Assembly (NCBI GenBank): GCA_017454325.1
Contig: JAFTDG010000158.1
Location: forward strand, 1-59,510
DNA from: Desulfovibrio sp.
GTDB taxonomy: Bacteria > Desulfobacterota > Desulfovibrionia > Desulfovibrionales > Desulfovibrionaceae
Length of the DNA stretch: 59,510 bases
Direction: 5' to 3'
Of the stretch, positions 26,191-35,384 are shown in pieces. The first letter of the stretch is position 1; every line of letters starts with the position of its first letter. Made by a program: the position numbers and the translations under genes. Below the pieces are notes generated by a model, which ran no database searches, was not told where the DNA came from, and saw only the letters and a list, made by a program, of their open reading frames with translations.

Positions 26191-27501
26191 ATGTTTTCTT
26201 TTGACGATCTCAAACAAAAAAAAGCCGCCGTGGCTATCGTGGGCCTGGGTTACGTGGGGCTGCCGCTGGCGGTGTCCCTTTCACGCCATTTCGACGTCAT
26301 CGGTTTTGACATTAACAAAGAGCGGGTAGCCGCATTGATTGCCGGTCACGACGCCACCAATGAAGTGGACGACGAGGCCCTTGCAGCAAGCACAGCTAAA
26401 CTCACCCACGATCCTGCAGAACTCAGCAGAGCCGGTGTAATTATCGTGGCAGTACCCACACCGGTAGACAGCCACCGACGCCCCGATCTCACTCCCGTCA
26501 TCGGGGCCAGTCGCACGGTGGGCCGCCATATGAGCCGTGGATGCGTCGTCTGCTATGAATCCACGGTATATCCTGGAGTCACTGAAGATGAGTGCATCCC
26601 CATTCTGGAGCAGGAATCGCATTTGCACTTTCCTCAAGACTTTACCTTGGGCTATTCACCCGAACGCATCAACCCCGGGGACAAAGTTCACAGACTGGAG
26701 AGCATACGCAAAATCGTCGCAGGTTCTGACTCTGCAACCGCAGACCTGCTGACGAAAGTCTATGGGGCCGTAGTGGAAGCCGGCATACACAGGGCCTCCA
26801 GCATCAAGGTCGCCGAAGCAGCCAAGGTTATTGAAAACACCCAGCGCGACATCAACATCGCCTTGATGAATGAACTCGCCATCATCTTTAACAAACTTGG
26901 CATCGACACGCTGGAAGTGCTGGAAGCCGCAGGCAGCAAATGGAATTTCCTGCCTTTCAGACCCGGTCTGGTGGGCGGGCACTGCATTGGCGTGGACCCA
27001 TACTACCTTACTTATAAAGCCGAGGAAATCGGCTGCCACCCGGAAGTCATCCTTGCTGGCCGTCGCATCAATGACGGTATGGGCAAGTATGTGGCCGAAA
27101 CATGCGTTAAGCGCCTGATCAATGCCGGCAAGCACGTCAAGGGAGCACGCGTTGGCCTGCTGGGGTTCACGTTCAAAGAGAATGTGCCCGACATCCGTAA
27201 TACCCGCGTAGTGGATATTATTGCTGAGCTCAGGGAATACGGGGTCACCCCTCTGGTGCATGACCCTGAGGCAGAGCCGGACGAGGCCATACGCGAATAC
27301 GGAGAGCAGCTGCTTCCCCTGGACGCACTCCGCAATCTGGATGCGCTTATTCTTGCCGTGGCACACGAAAAGTTCAGACAACTTGATGTTGCGGCCATAC
27401 GCACCATGTTTGCAAGCCCACGGATCACATTGCTGGACATTAAGAGTTTCTGGAACAAGCAAGTGTTCCTTGATGCCGGATTCGACCTCTGGCGTCTGTA
27501 A
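26191..27501 (+). CDS. UDP-N-acetyl-hexosamine 6-dehydrogenase (WbpA/WecC type)
   Basis: This NAD-dependent enzyme oxidises C6 of a UDP-N-acetylhexosamine to the uronic acid. The 436 residues show the Rossmann start AAVAIVGLGYVGLPLAVSLS, CYESTVYPGVTEDECIP, the helix EAAKVIENTQRDINIALMNELA, and the catalytic Cys265 in GLVGGHCIGVDPYYLTYKA. The C-terminal half contains GLLGFTFKENVPDIRNTRVVDI. ATG 26191 follows GAGG at 9 nt. Its place next to WbpB-, WbpD- and WbpE-like genes points to UDP-GlcNAc as substrate. The 213 nt upstream hold no gene that I can see. Confidence 0.9.
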   Translation: MFSFDDLKQKKAAVAIVGLGYVGLPLAVSLSRHFDVIGFDINKERVAALIAGHDATNEVDDEALAASTAKLTHDPAELSRAGVIIVAVPTPVDSHRRPDLTPVIGASRTVGRHMSRGCVVCYESTVYPGVTEDECIPILEQESHLHFPQDFTLGYSPERINPGDKVHRLESIRKIVAGSDSATADLLTKVYGAVVEAGIHRASSIKVAEAAKVIENTQRDINIALMNELAIIFNKLGIDTLEVLEAAGSKWNFLPFRPGLVGGHCIGVDPYYLTYKAEEIGCHPEVILAGRRINDGMGKYVAETCVKRLINAGKHVKGARVGLLGFTFKENVPDIRNTRVVDIIAELREYGVTPLVHDPEAEPDEAIREYGEQLLPLDALRNLDALILAVAHEKFRQLDVAAIRTMFASPRITLLDIKSFWNKQVFLDAGFDLWRL

Positions 27502-27575
27502 CCACCGCACCCGAGCAGCAACTGCAATGCGAGGTGGTTGTGCGCCAGACGTTTGGGTCTACTGATTATACTGCC

Positions 27576-28142
27576 ATGAATGACGGCTACTTCACCCATG
27601 AGAGTGCCTGCATTGATGCAGATGTCACTGTAGGACACGGCACCAGAATCTGGCATTTTTCGCATATCATGTCTGATTCAGTAGTCGGAAGAGGATGCAA
27701 TATCGGTCAAAATGTGGTCATCGGCCCCCATGTTTCCATAGGAAATGGCTGTAAAATTCAGAACAACGTCAGCATCTGCCAAGGAGTCACCTTGGAAGAC
27801 GATGTCTTCTGCGGACCAAGCATGGTATTTACCCATGTCTGGAATCCCAGGGGGATAAGCTGCAAGGCGAATCAGTCCCTCACCACTTTGATAAGACGAG
27901 GGGCAACCCTCGGAGCCAACTGTACTGTAGTCTGTGGGCTGACTGTAGGGCAATACGCATTTGTAGGAGCGGGGGCAGTAGTCACACAAGACGTACCCGA
28001 CTACACCCTTGTTTACGGCAATCCGGCACGAGCGCACGGCTTCGTGTGTGCATGTGGCGAAAAGCTGACTGCTGGCCTTACGTGTTCAGCCTGTGGACAA
28101 CGCTACGCCCTGTGCCACGAAAGGCTACAAGCGGCTACCTGA
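27576..28142 (+). CDS. WbpD-like UDP-amino-sugar N-acetyltransferase, copy 1, with C-terminal Cys motif
   Basis: This left-handed beta-helix acetyltransferase probably acetylates the 3-amino group of UDP-GlcNAc(3NH2)A. The 188 residues show the hexapeptide pattern (VGHGTRIWHFSHIMSDSVVG, CKIQNNVSICQGVTLEDDVFCGPSMVFT) and [29 protein letters not shown], all close to Pseudomonas WbpD. The tail has CxCG (VCACGEKL) and CxxCG (CSACGQRY), a zinc-ribbon-like addition. ATG 27576 aligns with the family start, but the ribosome site is poor; GTG 27540 with GAGG is the alternative. It lies between the 6-dehydrogenase and the aminotransferase. Confidence 0.85.
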   Translation: MNDGYFTHESACIDADVTVGHGTRIWHFSHIMSDSVVGRGCNIGQNVVIGPHVSIGNGCKIQNNVSICQGVTLEDDVFCGPSMVFTHVWNPRGISCKANQSLTTLIRRGATLGANCTVVCGLTVGQYAFVGAGAVVTQDVPDYTLVYGNPARAHGFVCACGEKLTAGLTCSACGQRYALCHERLQAAT

Positions 28143-28339
28143 TGGTAACTTGCAAGAAACATTAAAGCATGCACATGCAACAAATTTGACATCATACAGA
28201 GGCAAGTGTAACACGTTATATACAGGCAGGTCGCTATCATTCAAACCCATAAGGCATGTATACGCCCTTCCTATTTTGCTGTACTTCGCTCACCTAAGAA
28301 CCGATACCACATGGAAGCAGCCTCAAGGATTGGTACTTC

Positions 28340-29542
28340 ATGGAATTCATTGACCTCAAGGCGCAGCAGCAACGTATTAAACAGCGCATTGACGCCCGCA
28401 TAGCTGACGTATTGGCCCACGGCCAATACATCATGGGGCCGGAAGTATCAGAGTTGGAGCACGCTCTCGCCCGGTTTACAGGAGCCAGGCATTGTATCGC
28501 TTGCGCTTCAGGCACTACGGCCCTAGAACTTGTTCTTTCAGCTTGGGGTATTGGCACAGGAGATGCGGTCTTCACAACCCCTCTCTCTTTCATTGCCACA
28601 GCCGAGGCAATCGCCAAAACCGGAGCCACCCCCATCTTCGTGGATATTGACCCAAACTCTTACAATATTAATCCTGCCAACCTTAATGCTGCTATCATGG
28701 CAGTTTCTTGCCGGGATCGTTCACGACATCCTCTGCCGCGCATAGCCTTGCGCAAGCAACTAACACCTCGCGCAGTAGTGTTGGTGGACTTGTTCGGCAA
28801 TCCTGTGGACTATGATCCCCTACTTGACGTAGCTCACGCACACAATCTTCTAACTCTGGAAGACGGTGCGCAAGGTTTTGGAAGTATGTACAAGGGCCGT
28901 CACTGTTGCAATTGCGGCTGCGATGCAGCAACCACGAGTTTTTTCCCTGCCAAACCTCTTGGTTGCTATGGAGATGGTGGAGCAGTTTTCTGCAACGACA
29001 ACGAACTGGCAAATATTGTTGATTCCCTGCGCTATCACGGTCGCATTAACGCCCAAAATAAAAATGACAATATCCGTCTGGGATGCAACGGCAGGATTGA
29101 TACCCTGCAGGCTGCCATCTTGCTGGCAAAGCTGGAAATCTTTCCAGAAGAGATTGTGCTGCGAGCCAAAGCAGGCCAACGGTACACGGAATTGCTTCTG
29201 CCATACAGCAACTCACCCGGAATTGTTACACCGACCGTAACGCCAGGTGGAGAAAGTATCTGGGCTCAGTATACCATCAAACTGCCGCAAGGAACTGATC
29301 GTCCCGCACTCATGAAAAAACTACGTGAACAAGGTATTCCCACGGCTATCAACTACCCCAAAGGAATGCACACCCAGGGCTGTCTGCGATATCTGGGGTA
29401 CACACCACATGATTTTCCGCATGTGCAAGAAGTATGTTCCCGTGTTCTCTCTCTGCCCATGCATCCCTATCTAACGGAAGACGATCAAAAAACAATTGTG
29501 GATGTGCTCATACAGAGCATAGGATGGAGAGAATACACATGA
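28340..29542 (+). CDS. DegT/DnrJ/EryC1/StrS-family sugar aminotransferase (WbpE-like)
   Basis: This PLP enzyme transfers an amino group from glutamate to a 3-keto UDP-sugar. The 400 residues begin MEFIDLKAQQQRIKQRID, the usual opening. PLP contacts are visible: ACASGTTAL (about 54-62), EDGAQGFG, and Lys205 in SFFPAKPLGCYGDGGA as the Schiff-base lysine. A Cys cluster (CCNCGC, 189-194) sits just before that lysine. AAGGAT precedes ATG. The 197 nt upstream is AT-rich and without a gene. Its TGA overlaps the WbpB-like start, so the two are coupled. Confidence 0.92.
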   Translation: MEFIDLKAQQQRIKQRIDARIADVLAHGQYIMGPEVSELEHALARFTGARHCIACASGTTALELVLSAWGIGTGDAVFTTPLSFIATAEAIAKTGATPIFVDIDPNSYNINPANLNAAIMAVSCRDRSRHPLPRIALRKQLTPRAVVLVDLFGNPVDYDPLLDVAHAHNLLTLEDGAQGFGSMYKGRHCCNCGCDAATTSFFPAKPLGCYGDGGAVFCNDNELANIVDSLRYHGRINAQNKNDNIRLGCNGRIDTLQAAILLAKLEIFPEEIVLRAKAGQRYTELLLPYSNSPGIVTPTVTPGGESIWAQYTIKLPQGTDRPALMKKLREQGIPTAINYPKGMHTQGCLRYLGYTPHDFPHVQEVCSRVLSLPMHPYLTEDDQKTIVDVLIQSIGWREYT

Positions 29543-30606
29543 TCCACGTTGCCCTGCTAGGCTGTGGCCGTATTTCCAAACGACATAGTGAACTCCTGGG
29601 CGACGGTCGCATCAATAATGCCTGCCTTACTTGTGTCTGCGATATCAAGCGTGAACGTGCTAAAGCATGCGGGGAACGCTGGCATGTTCCGTGGTTCACC
29701 GATTTGGACACCATGATGCATGACATGGGAGGACGTATTGACCTTGTAAGTGTGCTTACAGAAAGCGGCAATCACGCTAGACATGTCATTGAAGTAGCAC
29801 AATACAAAAAACACGTGCTAGTAGAAAAACCCATGGCGCTGACATTGGATGATGCTGACGCCATGATCCATGCTTGTGATAAATCCGGGGTAAAGCTGTT
29901 TGTCGTAAAACAAAACAGATTTAATGTGCCCGTACAAAAACTGCGCCAGGCGCTGGAAGCTGGACGATTTGGTAAAATTGTCTTGGGGACTGTGCGTGTC
30001 CGATGGTGTCGTAAACAAAACTACTATGACCAGGATCCCTGGCGTGGGACATGGGCACTAGATGGCGGGGTCCTAACCAACCAGGCCAGCCACCATGTAG
30101 ATCTTCTGGAGTGGATGCTTGGCGATGTTGAAAGTGTCTTTGCAAAAAGTCGTACAGCCCTGGCCGATATTGAAACGGAAGACACTGCCGTTGTTGTACT
30201 CAAGTTTCGCAGCGGTGCTCTAGGTATCATTGAGGCTACAACTGCTACTCGACCTAAGGATCTTGAAGGTTCCATTTCCATCCTTGGAGAAAAGGGCAGT
30301 GTTGTCATTGGAGGCTTTGCCGTTAACAAGATGGAAACGTGGCAGTTTGACCCAGAACTCCCCGGTGACAGCGAGGTCATGGAAAAATTTTCTGTTAACC
30401 CCCCAGATGTATACGGATTCGGGCACAAAGCCTACTATGAACATGTCGTTGCATGTCTGGAACAGGGGAGCCACCAGCTCGTTGACGGTTTGGAAGGCCG
30501 CAAAAGTTTAGAACTTATCATTGCCATTTACGAATCCATTGAAACGGGTAAAGAAGTTTTCTTGCGTTTTCAGCCACAACTGTGCCGTCTGGGTCACAAA
30601 GGATAG
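29539..30606 (+). CDS. Gfo/Idh/MocA-family UDP-sugar 3-dehydrogenase (WbpB-like)
   Basis: This NAD-dependent oxidoreductase is expected to oxidise C3 of UDP-GlcNAcA to give the 3-keto substrate for the adjacent aminotransferase. The 355 residues start with the Rossmann motif [19 protein letters not shown] and have the family's catalytic [15 protein letters not shown] (Glu-Lys-Pro). They continue with [22 protein letters not shown] and [27 protein letters not shown] 29539 overlaps the previous stop (ATGA) and has GGAGAG upstream. The next gene starts 2 nt after its stop. Confidence 0.88.
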   Translation: MIHVALLGCGRISKRHSELLGDGRINNACLTCVCDIKRERAKACGERWHVPWFTDLDTMMHDMGGRIDLVSVLTESGNHARHVIEVAQYKKHVLVEKPMALTLDDADAMIHACDKSGVKLFVVKQNRFNVPVQKLRQALEAGRFGKIVLGTVRVRWCRKQNYYDQDPWRGTWALDGGVLTNQASHHVDLLEWMLGDVESVFAKSRTALADIETEDTAVVVLKFRSGALGIIEATTATRPKDLEGSISILGEKGSVVIGGFAVNKMETWQFDPELPGDSEVMEKFSVNPPDVYGFGHKAYYEHVVACLEQGSHQLVDGLEGRKSLELIIAIYESIETGKEVFLRFQPQLCRLGHKG

Positions 30607-30607
30607 C

Positions 30608-31174
30608 ATGGACTATTCCGTTCACGAAAGCTCCTATGTGGACTCTGGGGCCCAGATTGGTACCGGCACGGCGATCGGGCGTTTCTGCCACATTATGGGA
30701 ACTGCGGTAATCGGAAGAGATTGCCAACTCGGGCAAAATGTATATGTGGATGCATATGTATCCATTGGCAATAACTGCACCCTACAAAACAATGTCAGCG
30801 TATATCGGCATGTTACGCTGGAGTCTCAAGTATTTTGCGGGCCAAGTGTTGTCTTTACCAACGTATGGAATCCTCGTGCGAAGATCAAAAAAATGGATCA
30901 TGCCCGACCAACGCTGATAAAGGAGGGAGCAAGGCTCGGAGCGAACTGTACCATTGTGTGCGGAAATTCTATAGGCCGCTATGCCTTTGTGGGCGCTGGC
31001 GCCGTAGTAACGCATAACGTGCCTGATCACGCAATTGTGTACGGCAATCCAGCCATAGTATCTGGATGGATTTGTGTTTGCGGCCATAAAATAAACAATT
31101 CTCTCATCTGTCCAGAATGTTCGCGTAGGTATGAGCACCAAGAGCAGGGATTAGTACTCATCAACGCCACTTGA
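30608..31174 (+). CDS. WbpD-like UDP-amino-sugar N-acetyltransferase, copy 2, with C-terminal Cys motif
   Basis: This is a second 188-residue beta-helix acetyltransferase. Its motifs are closer to Pseudomonas WbpD than those of copy 1: [87 protein letters not shown]. The tail again has CxCG (WICVCGHKI) and CxxC (CPECSRRY). AAAGGAT sits before ATG 30608. The two copies differ over most positions, so this is not a recent duplication. Either copy could do the WbpD step; the other may act on a different sugar. Confidence 0.87.
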   Translation: MDYSVHESSYVDSGAQIGTGTAIGRFCHIMGTAVIGRDCQLGQNVYVDAYVSIGNNCTLQNNVSVYRHVTLESQVFCGPSVVFTNVWNPRAKIKKMDHARPTLIKEGARLGANCTIVCGNSIGRYAFVGAGAVVTHNVPDHAIVYGNPAIVSGWICVCGHKINNSLICPECSRRYEHQEQGLVLINAT

Positions 31175-31225
31175 CTTTCTCCCAGCACAACATATTGCCA
31201 TACTTGAACATTTAGAGAACATTCG

Positions 31226-32326
31226 ATGCAAACTGTAACTTTCATTACCGGGCACTACTATCCATCCAAACGACGTGCAGGTTTTCATCATCTGGCTGAT
31301 GCAACCTCTAGCCTGGGCTACAGAGTCAACTTTGTCACAGTCGGTTTGAGTTTACTTTCCTATCTGCGTCGTGATTACCGGACACGCATTCCTGGTATAA
31401 GCCAAGTTTTCAACAGGGTTATCCGGCAACGTGATAACTTTTATTCCTACGTCTACTTTACACTCTGGCATCCGATGACGTTGTTGTTTCCCTGGCTTAA
31501 CAGATTGAGCATGCACTGGATGGACACATACGGACAGGGGAATCTAAAAGGCTTACTTTCCATCATCAAAGACACTGATATCTTCATTTTTGAAAACGGA
31601 CCGGGGTTATTTCTTTTTGACAGGATCAAACGAGAGAATCCTCAGGCCCATATGGTATACAGAGTCTCCGACGATCTTCGCTTTCTGGGTTCTACGCATC
31701 CGCGGCTTCTGGAAGTCGAGCAACGTATCGCCCCTCAGTTCGACCGCATCAGTGTACCCAGCTATACCATGCTGCACAAGTTTCCGGGAATACCCATGCA
31801 ACTGGATCGTCATGGTCTTAATGTGCGAGATTTTGATGCATGCACACGCTCTCCTTATAATGAGGGAACATCCAATGCCATCTTCGTTGGCACAGGTCGT
31901 ATGGACTACGCGTTTTTACGCGATGCAGCATGGGGCAATACCAATTGTCACATCACAGTAATTGGCCCCTTCAAAGATACCCTGCATCAGGCAAATGTAT
32001 CCTTTTTAGGTGAAATGCCCTTTGCCGAGACAATACCGTACATTAAATATGCGGATGTTGGACTTCTCAACCGAACCTATCACAAGGGCTATGCCACCAC
32101 TATGACGGATTCCCTTAAAGTTATCCAATACCGTTATTGCGGACTCCCTATTGTCTCTCCAGATTATATTGATCTACGCCGCGACGGAGTTTTTTATTAT
32201 AAGGCTGGCGACCCTCTTTCCTGTGGCAATGCTCTGCGTAGCGCCTTGCAGAGTGGCCGCAACCCCGAATACGCACAAGAGGTGCATACTTGGCAGGATG
32301 TTGCGCAACACATCCTCGCTCCATAG
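31226..32326 (+). CDS. GumK-like glycosyltransferase (GT70)
   Basis: This inner-membrane-associated glycosyltransferase resembles GumK, the glucuronosyltransferase of xanthan assembly. The 366 residues match GumK at several points recalled from memory: IFENGPGLFLFDRIKRENPQ followed by VYRVSDDLR (GumK has VYRASDGL), VSFLGEMPFAETIPYIKYADVG, and DSLKVIQYRYCGLPIVSP. It lacks membrane segments, as GumK does. The donor is plausibly the uronic acid made by the preceding genes; that is inference from context. AGAGAA lies before ATG. It ends 7 nt ahead of the next gene. Confidence 0.8.
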   Translation: MQTVTFITGHYYPSKRRAGFHHLADATSSLGYRVNFVTVGLSLLSYLRRDYRTRIPGISQVFNRVIRQRDNFYSYVYFTLWHPMTLLFPWLNRLSMHWMDTYGQGNLKGLLSIIKDTDIFIFENGPGLFLFDRIKRENPQAHMVYRVSDDLRFLGSTHPRLLEVEQRIAPQFDRISVPSYTMLHKFPGIPMQLDRHGLNVRDFDACTRSPYNEGTSNAIFVGTGRMDYAFLRDAAWGNTNCHITVIGPFKDTLHQANVSFLGEMPFAETIPYIKYADVGLLNRTYHKGYATTMTDSLKVIQYRYCGLPIVSPDYIDLRRDGVFYYKAGDPLSCGNALRSALQSGRNPEYAQEVHTWQDVAQHILAP

Positions 32327-32333
32327 CAATCCG

Positions 32334-33968
32334 ATGTATGAATACATTTTCTCCAAAGAATTACGAAAAAGCTTTCTTGCCATATATGAAAAACTGCCTC
32401 ATGCGTGGAAGAAGGCATTTCTGGCTGCGCTTGTTGTCAACATTTTTGTTTTTTTCTTTGATTTAGCCCAATTCCCACTCGGTGATCACGACGTGGGCTA
32501 TCAAGATGGCGTTCCTCTTCTCAGTGGAGGACGTTCCGGACGATGGTTTGCGCCCATCCTGTATTTGCTAAGTGGCAATGTCCAGATCCCTGTGTACACA
32601 CAGATACTGGCCTTTATGGGGCAGATAGCGGCGGGCATGGCCGCAGTGCTGTTGTGGTTTCCAAAAGCTGGTGCATGGCTGCTCTTTGTGGGTGGGGTGT
32701 TTGTCTCGTGCATGCCGGCGGTGACGGAATTTTACTACTATCATTGGCAGGCTCCGACGTTTTCTTGTGCGCAGCTTTTCATGATTCTTGCCCTGCACAT
32801 CAGCCTGCGCAGTAACCTTCGCAATGTGGTCAAATATGGTATAGCCATTGGACTATGTACATCAGCAATGGCAACATATCAGTCCTCTATCATGACGTGG
32901 ACCGTCTGTTTCTGGGGATACGCACTCACACAATGCCAAAATTGGAATGGCACTGGCACCGCTCTTCGGGTGTTTTGCAGGAAAGCGTTGCCGACACTGG
33001 CCAGTTTTTTGCTTGCAGGGGGTCTCTATTACATCAGCCTACAGCTGTATCCCTTGGTCGGCCTTTCGCTTGAATTATATCAATTCCAGACAACATCGCT
33101 TTGCGAACTTCCAGAAAGGTTTCTAGAACTGGCAAAAATGGCCTGGTTGCACCTCTTGGTGCCGCAAGGCTTTATGTCACTATGGCTTAAGCTGCTTTTG
33201 CTAGCATGTATGGCTTGCGGTGCCGTATGTATGCTGTACCAGGCTCTGCATAATGAGCGAAAATGGCTGCGCGTATGCATGATTGGTTCAGGTATTCTAC
33301 TGTTCCCGCTGGTTGCCAAATCTCAATTTCTTTTAAGCGCCAGCACAGAATGGTATCGCTATGCATTTCTCGCACTGGGGCTCAGCTATACATATCTTTT
33401 TTTTGTCCTGATCTTGCTCGCCTCCCAAGTTATTCTTGCACGCAACGTGGGTTTTGTTCTCCTTCTTTTCCTGCTTCCATGTATGGCAATTAATTGCCTT
33501 GATCAACAAGTACGGCACGTTCGTCAGGTCAATCACGATATGGCCATACTCAATCGTGTCATTGGACGCATTGAAGCTCATCCGAACTACCAGCCAGATA
33601 AAAGATATAACCTTGTCCAACTGGGAAGTATTACCCCATATCTGAAGAACGCTCCCGGTATGGGTGTTGACAATCCATTGGTAAAACAGACAGTCTCCCA
33701 GACGTGGAATCCGGGCTTTGAATTGTGGTTATTGTCCAAATACTTACTTCTTGGAGATAGAATCAATGAGGAAGTAAGCACCCGACCTGAATTGATGGCC
33801 AAAGCTCTTGAATATGTCCATGGCAAAGCCCCCTTTCCCGCAAAAGATAGCATTGGGATTATTGGAGACACTATCATTCTCTATTTTGATAGAACAGCTG
33901 TCCCACAGGCATATTTGCGGCTTCATGAGCTAGGATCGCATCCTCAGAAGGAAAAGGAAGTTTTTTGA
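32334..33968 (+). CDS. GtrII-like multi-spanning membrane glycosyltransferase
   Basis: The 544-residue protein has about ten hydrophobic membrane segments between residues 30 and 430 and a soluble C-terminal region. An early periplasmic loop has FPLGDHDVGYQDGVPLLSGGRSGRW, and YYYHWQAPTFSCAQLFMILA follows, a pattern typical of the GtrII family that adds glucose to O-antigen from a lipid-linked donor in the periplasm. The start is probably ATG 32334, just after the GumK-like stop; the longer frame from 32151 overlaps that gene too far to be likely. There is no clear ribosome site, so coupling is likely. It closes the cluster, converging on the response regulator. Confidence 0.75.
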   Translation: MYEYIFSKELRKSFLAIYEKLPHAWKKAFLAALVVNIFVFFFDLAQFPLGDHDVGYQDGVPLLSGGRSGRWFAPILYLLSGNVQIPVYTQILAFMGQIAAGMAAVLLWFPKAGAWLLFVGGVFVSCMPAVTEFYYYHWQAPTFSCAQLFMILALHISLRSNLRNVVKYGIAIGLCTSAMATYQSSIMTWTVCFWGYALTQCQNWNGTGTALRVFCRKALPTLASFLLAGGLYYISLQLYPLVGLSLELYQFQTTSLCELPERFLELAKMAWLHLLVPQGFMSLWLKLLLLACMACGAVCMLYQALHNERKWLRVCMIGSGILLFPLVAKSQFLLSASTEWYRYAFLALGLSYTYLFFVLILLASQVILARNVGFVLLLFLLPCMAINCLDQQVRHVRQVNHDMAILNRVIGRIEAHPNYQPDKRYNLVQLGSITPYLKNAPGMGVDNPLVKQTVSQTWNPGFELWLLSKYLLLGDRINEEVSTRPELMAKALEYVHGKAPFPAKDSIGIIGDTIILYFDRTAVPQAYLRLHELGSHPQKEKEVF

Positions 33969-33977
33969 GTGCCTGGC

Positions 33978-35333
33978 TCACCGCCCTTCCCCCAGCTTCG
34001 CCAGTAGGGTCTTACGGTTGATGCCCAGCCTACGCGCAGCTTCGCTCTTGTTGCCACCAACTTGGGCCAGAGTGTCCTGTACGGCCAGCCGCTCTATCTC
34101 ATCCAGTGTCATGTTGGCAAAATCAGGACGTCCCCCCTGTTCCTTCCCCTGGGCTGTAATAGTGGGTGGCAGCTCTCGTTCACTGATATAATCACCGACC
34201 AACAGCACCACCGCACGCTCCACAGCGTTTTCCAGCTCCCGCACGTTGCCAGGCCAGTCGTGCTTTAGCAAACGGTCCATGGCCGCTGGTGTAAAGCCCT
34301 TAACCGTCTTATTATTACGCGATGCGAACTGCCGCATAAAATGCATGGCTAGAAGAGGAATATCTTCCCGACGCTCACGCAATGGCGGTAACTGCAGTGA
34401 CACCACATTGAGACGATAATAAAGATCCTGACGAAAACGCCCCTGCGCCACTTCTTCCGCCAAATTCCTGTTGGTGGCGGCCAGGATACGGACATCCACC
34501 GTAAACGTACGGTCGCTCCCCACTGGCTGGACCTCGCGCTCCTGCAGCACACGCAGCAGCTTCACCTGCATGGCCGGAGCTATTTCACCGATCTCGTCCA
34601 GAAAGATGGTACCCTTGTTGGCCGCCAGAAAGCGCCCTTCCCGCTTTTTTTCCGCACCGGTGAAAGCTCCTTTTTCATGGCCAAAGAGTTCGCTTTCAAG
34701 CAGGGTTTCAGCAAGAGCGGCACAGTTCACGGCTACATAAGGGCCTTCCCGACGATTACTGCCTTCGTGGATGCTGCGGGCAATAACCTCCTTGCCCGTG
34801 CCGGACTCCCCGGAAATGAGCACCGTGGCCTCCGACGGGGCTATGGTGGCGACCATATCCAATAACTGCCGCATTGCCGGGCTCTGCCCTATGACATTGC
34901 TGGCCTTAGCGCCGTCTGCCAATTCGCGACGCAAGGCGTGTACTTCGCGCCGTAGGCCCGCGTGATCTAACGCCCGCTCCAGGGTCAGCCTGAGGGCGTC
35001 AAAAGCGAGAGGCTTGGTCAGATAGTCATAAGCGCCGGCCTTAAGAGCCTCCACTGCACTGGCCACATCTGAAAAAGCTGTCATAAGCAGGATGGGAATG
35101 GCTGGATTGTATGCCTTGATGGCACGCGTGGCCTCTATTCCGTTCATGCCGCGCATGCGCAGATCCATCAGGATAAGATCGTAAGGACCCTCGTGGCACA
35201 GGGCTGCTGCTGCTTCGCCACCTTCAGCCAGGCTGACGGCATATCCCCATTCCTCTAGCAGATCGCGCAACATTTCGCGGTGGTTACGATCATCGTCCAC
35301 AACCAGCAGATGTATGGGCGAACTTGCACTCAT
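33978..35333 (-). CDS. Sigma-54-dependent response regulator (NtrC/ZraR type)
   Basis: This cytoplasmic activator of sigma-54 promoters is controlled by phosphorylation. In 451 residues it has a receiver domain (1-120, phospho-acceptor Asp57 in LILMDLRM) and an AAA+ domain (about 145-375). The AAA+ domain has SGESGTGKEV (P-loop), GAFTGA (sigma-54 contact), IFLDEIGE, and RQDLYYRLNVVSLQLPPLRER. A Fis-type HTH closes the protein (NKSEAARRLGINRKTLLAKL). GGAGG precedes ATG 35333. It starts 51 nt after the histidine kinase, its evident partner. Confidence 0.95.
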   Translation of the reverse strand: MSASSPIHLLVVDDDRNHREMLRDLLEEWGYAVSLAEGGEAAAALCHEGPYDLILMDLRMRGMNGIEATRAIKAYNPAIPILLMTAFSDVASAVEALKAGAYDYLTKPLAFDALRLTLERALDHAGLRREVHALRRELADGAKASNVIGQSPAMRQLLDMVATIAPSEATVLISGESGTGKEVIARSIHEGSNRREGPYVAVNCAALAETLLESELFGHEKGAFTGAEKKREGRFLAANKGTIFLDEIGEIAPAMQVKLLRVLQEREVQPVGSDRTFTVDVRILAATNRNLAEEVAQGRFRQDLYYRLNVVSLQLPPLRERREDIPLLAMHFMRQFASRNNKTVKGFTPAAMDRLLKHDWPGNVRELENAVERAVVLLVGDYISERELPPTITAQGKEQGGRPDFANMTLDEIERLAVQDTLAQVGGNKSEAARRLGINRKTLLAKLGEGR

Positions 35334-35384
35334 GAAACCTCCACCATATGTAAGCGTACGGATACACTGCAATGAAAACAGCCT

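Noticed and set aside
32151..32333. Upstream extension of the GtrII-like frame
   Set aside because: It overlaps the end of the GumK-like gene by more than 170 nt. ATG 32334 right after that stop is simpler.
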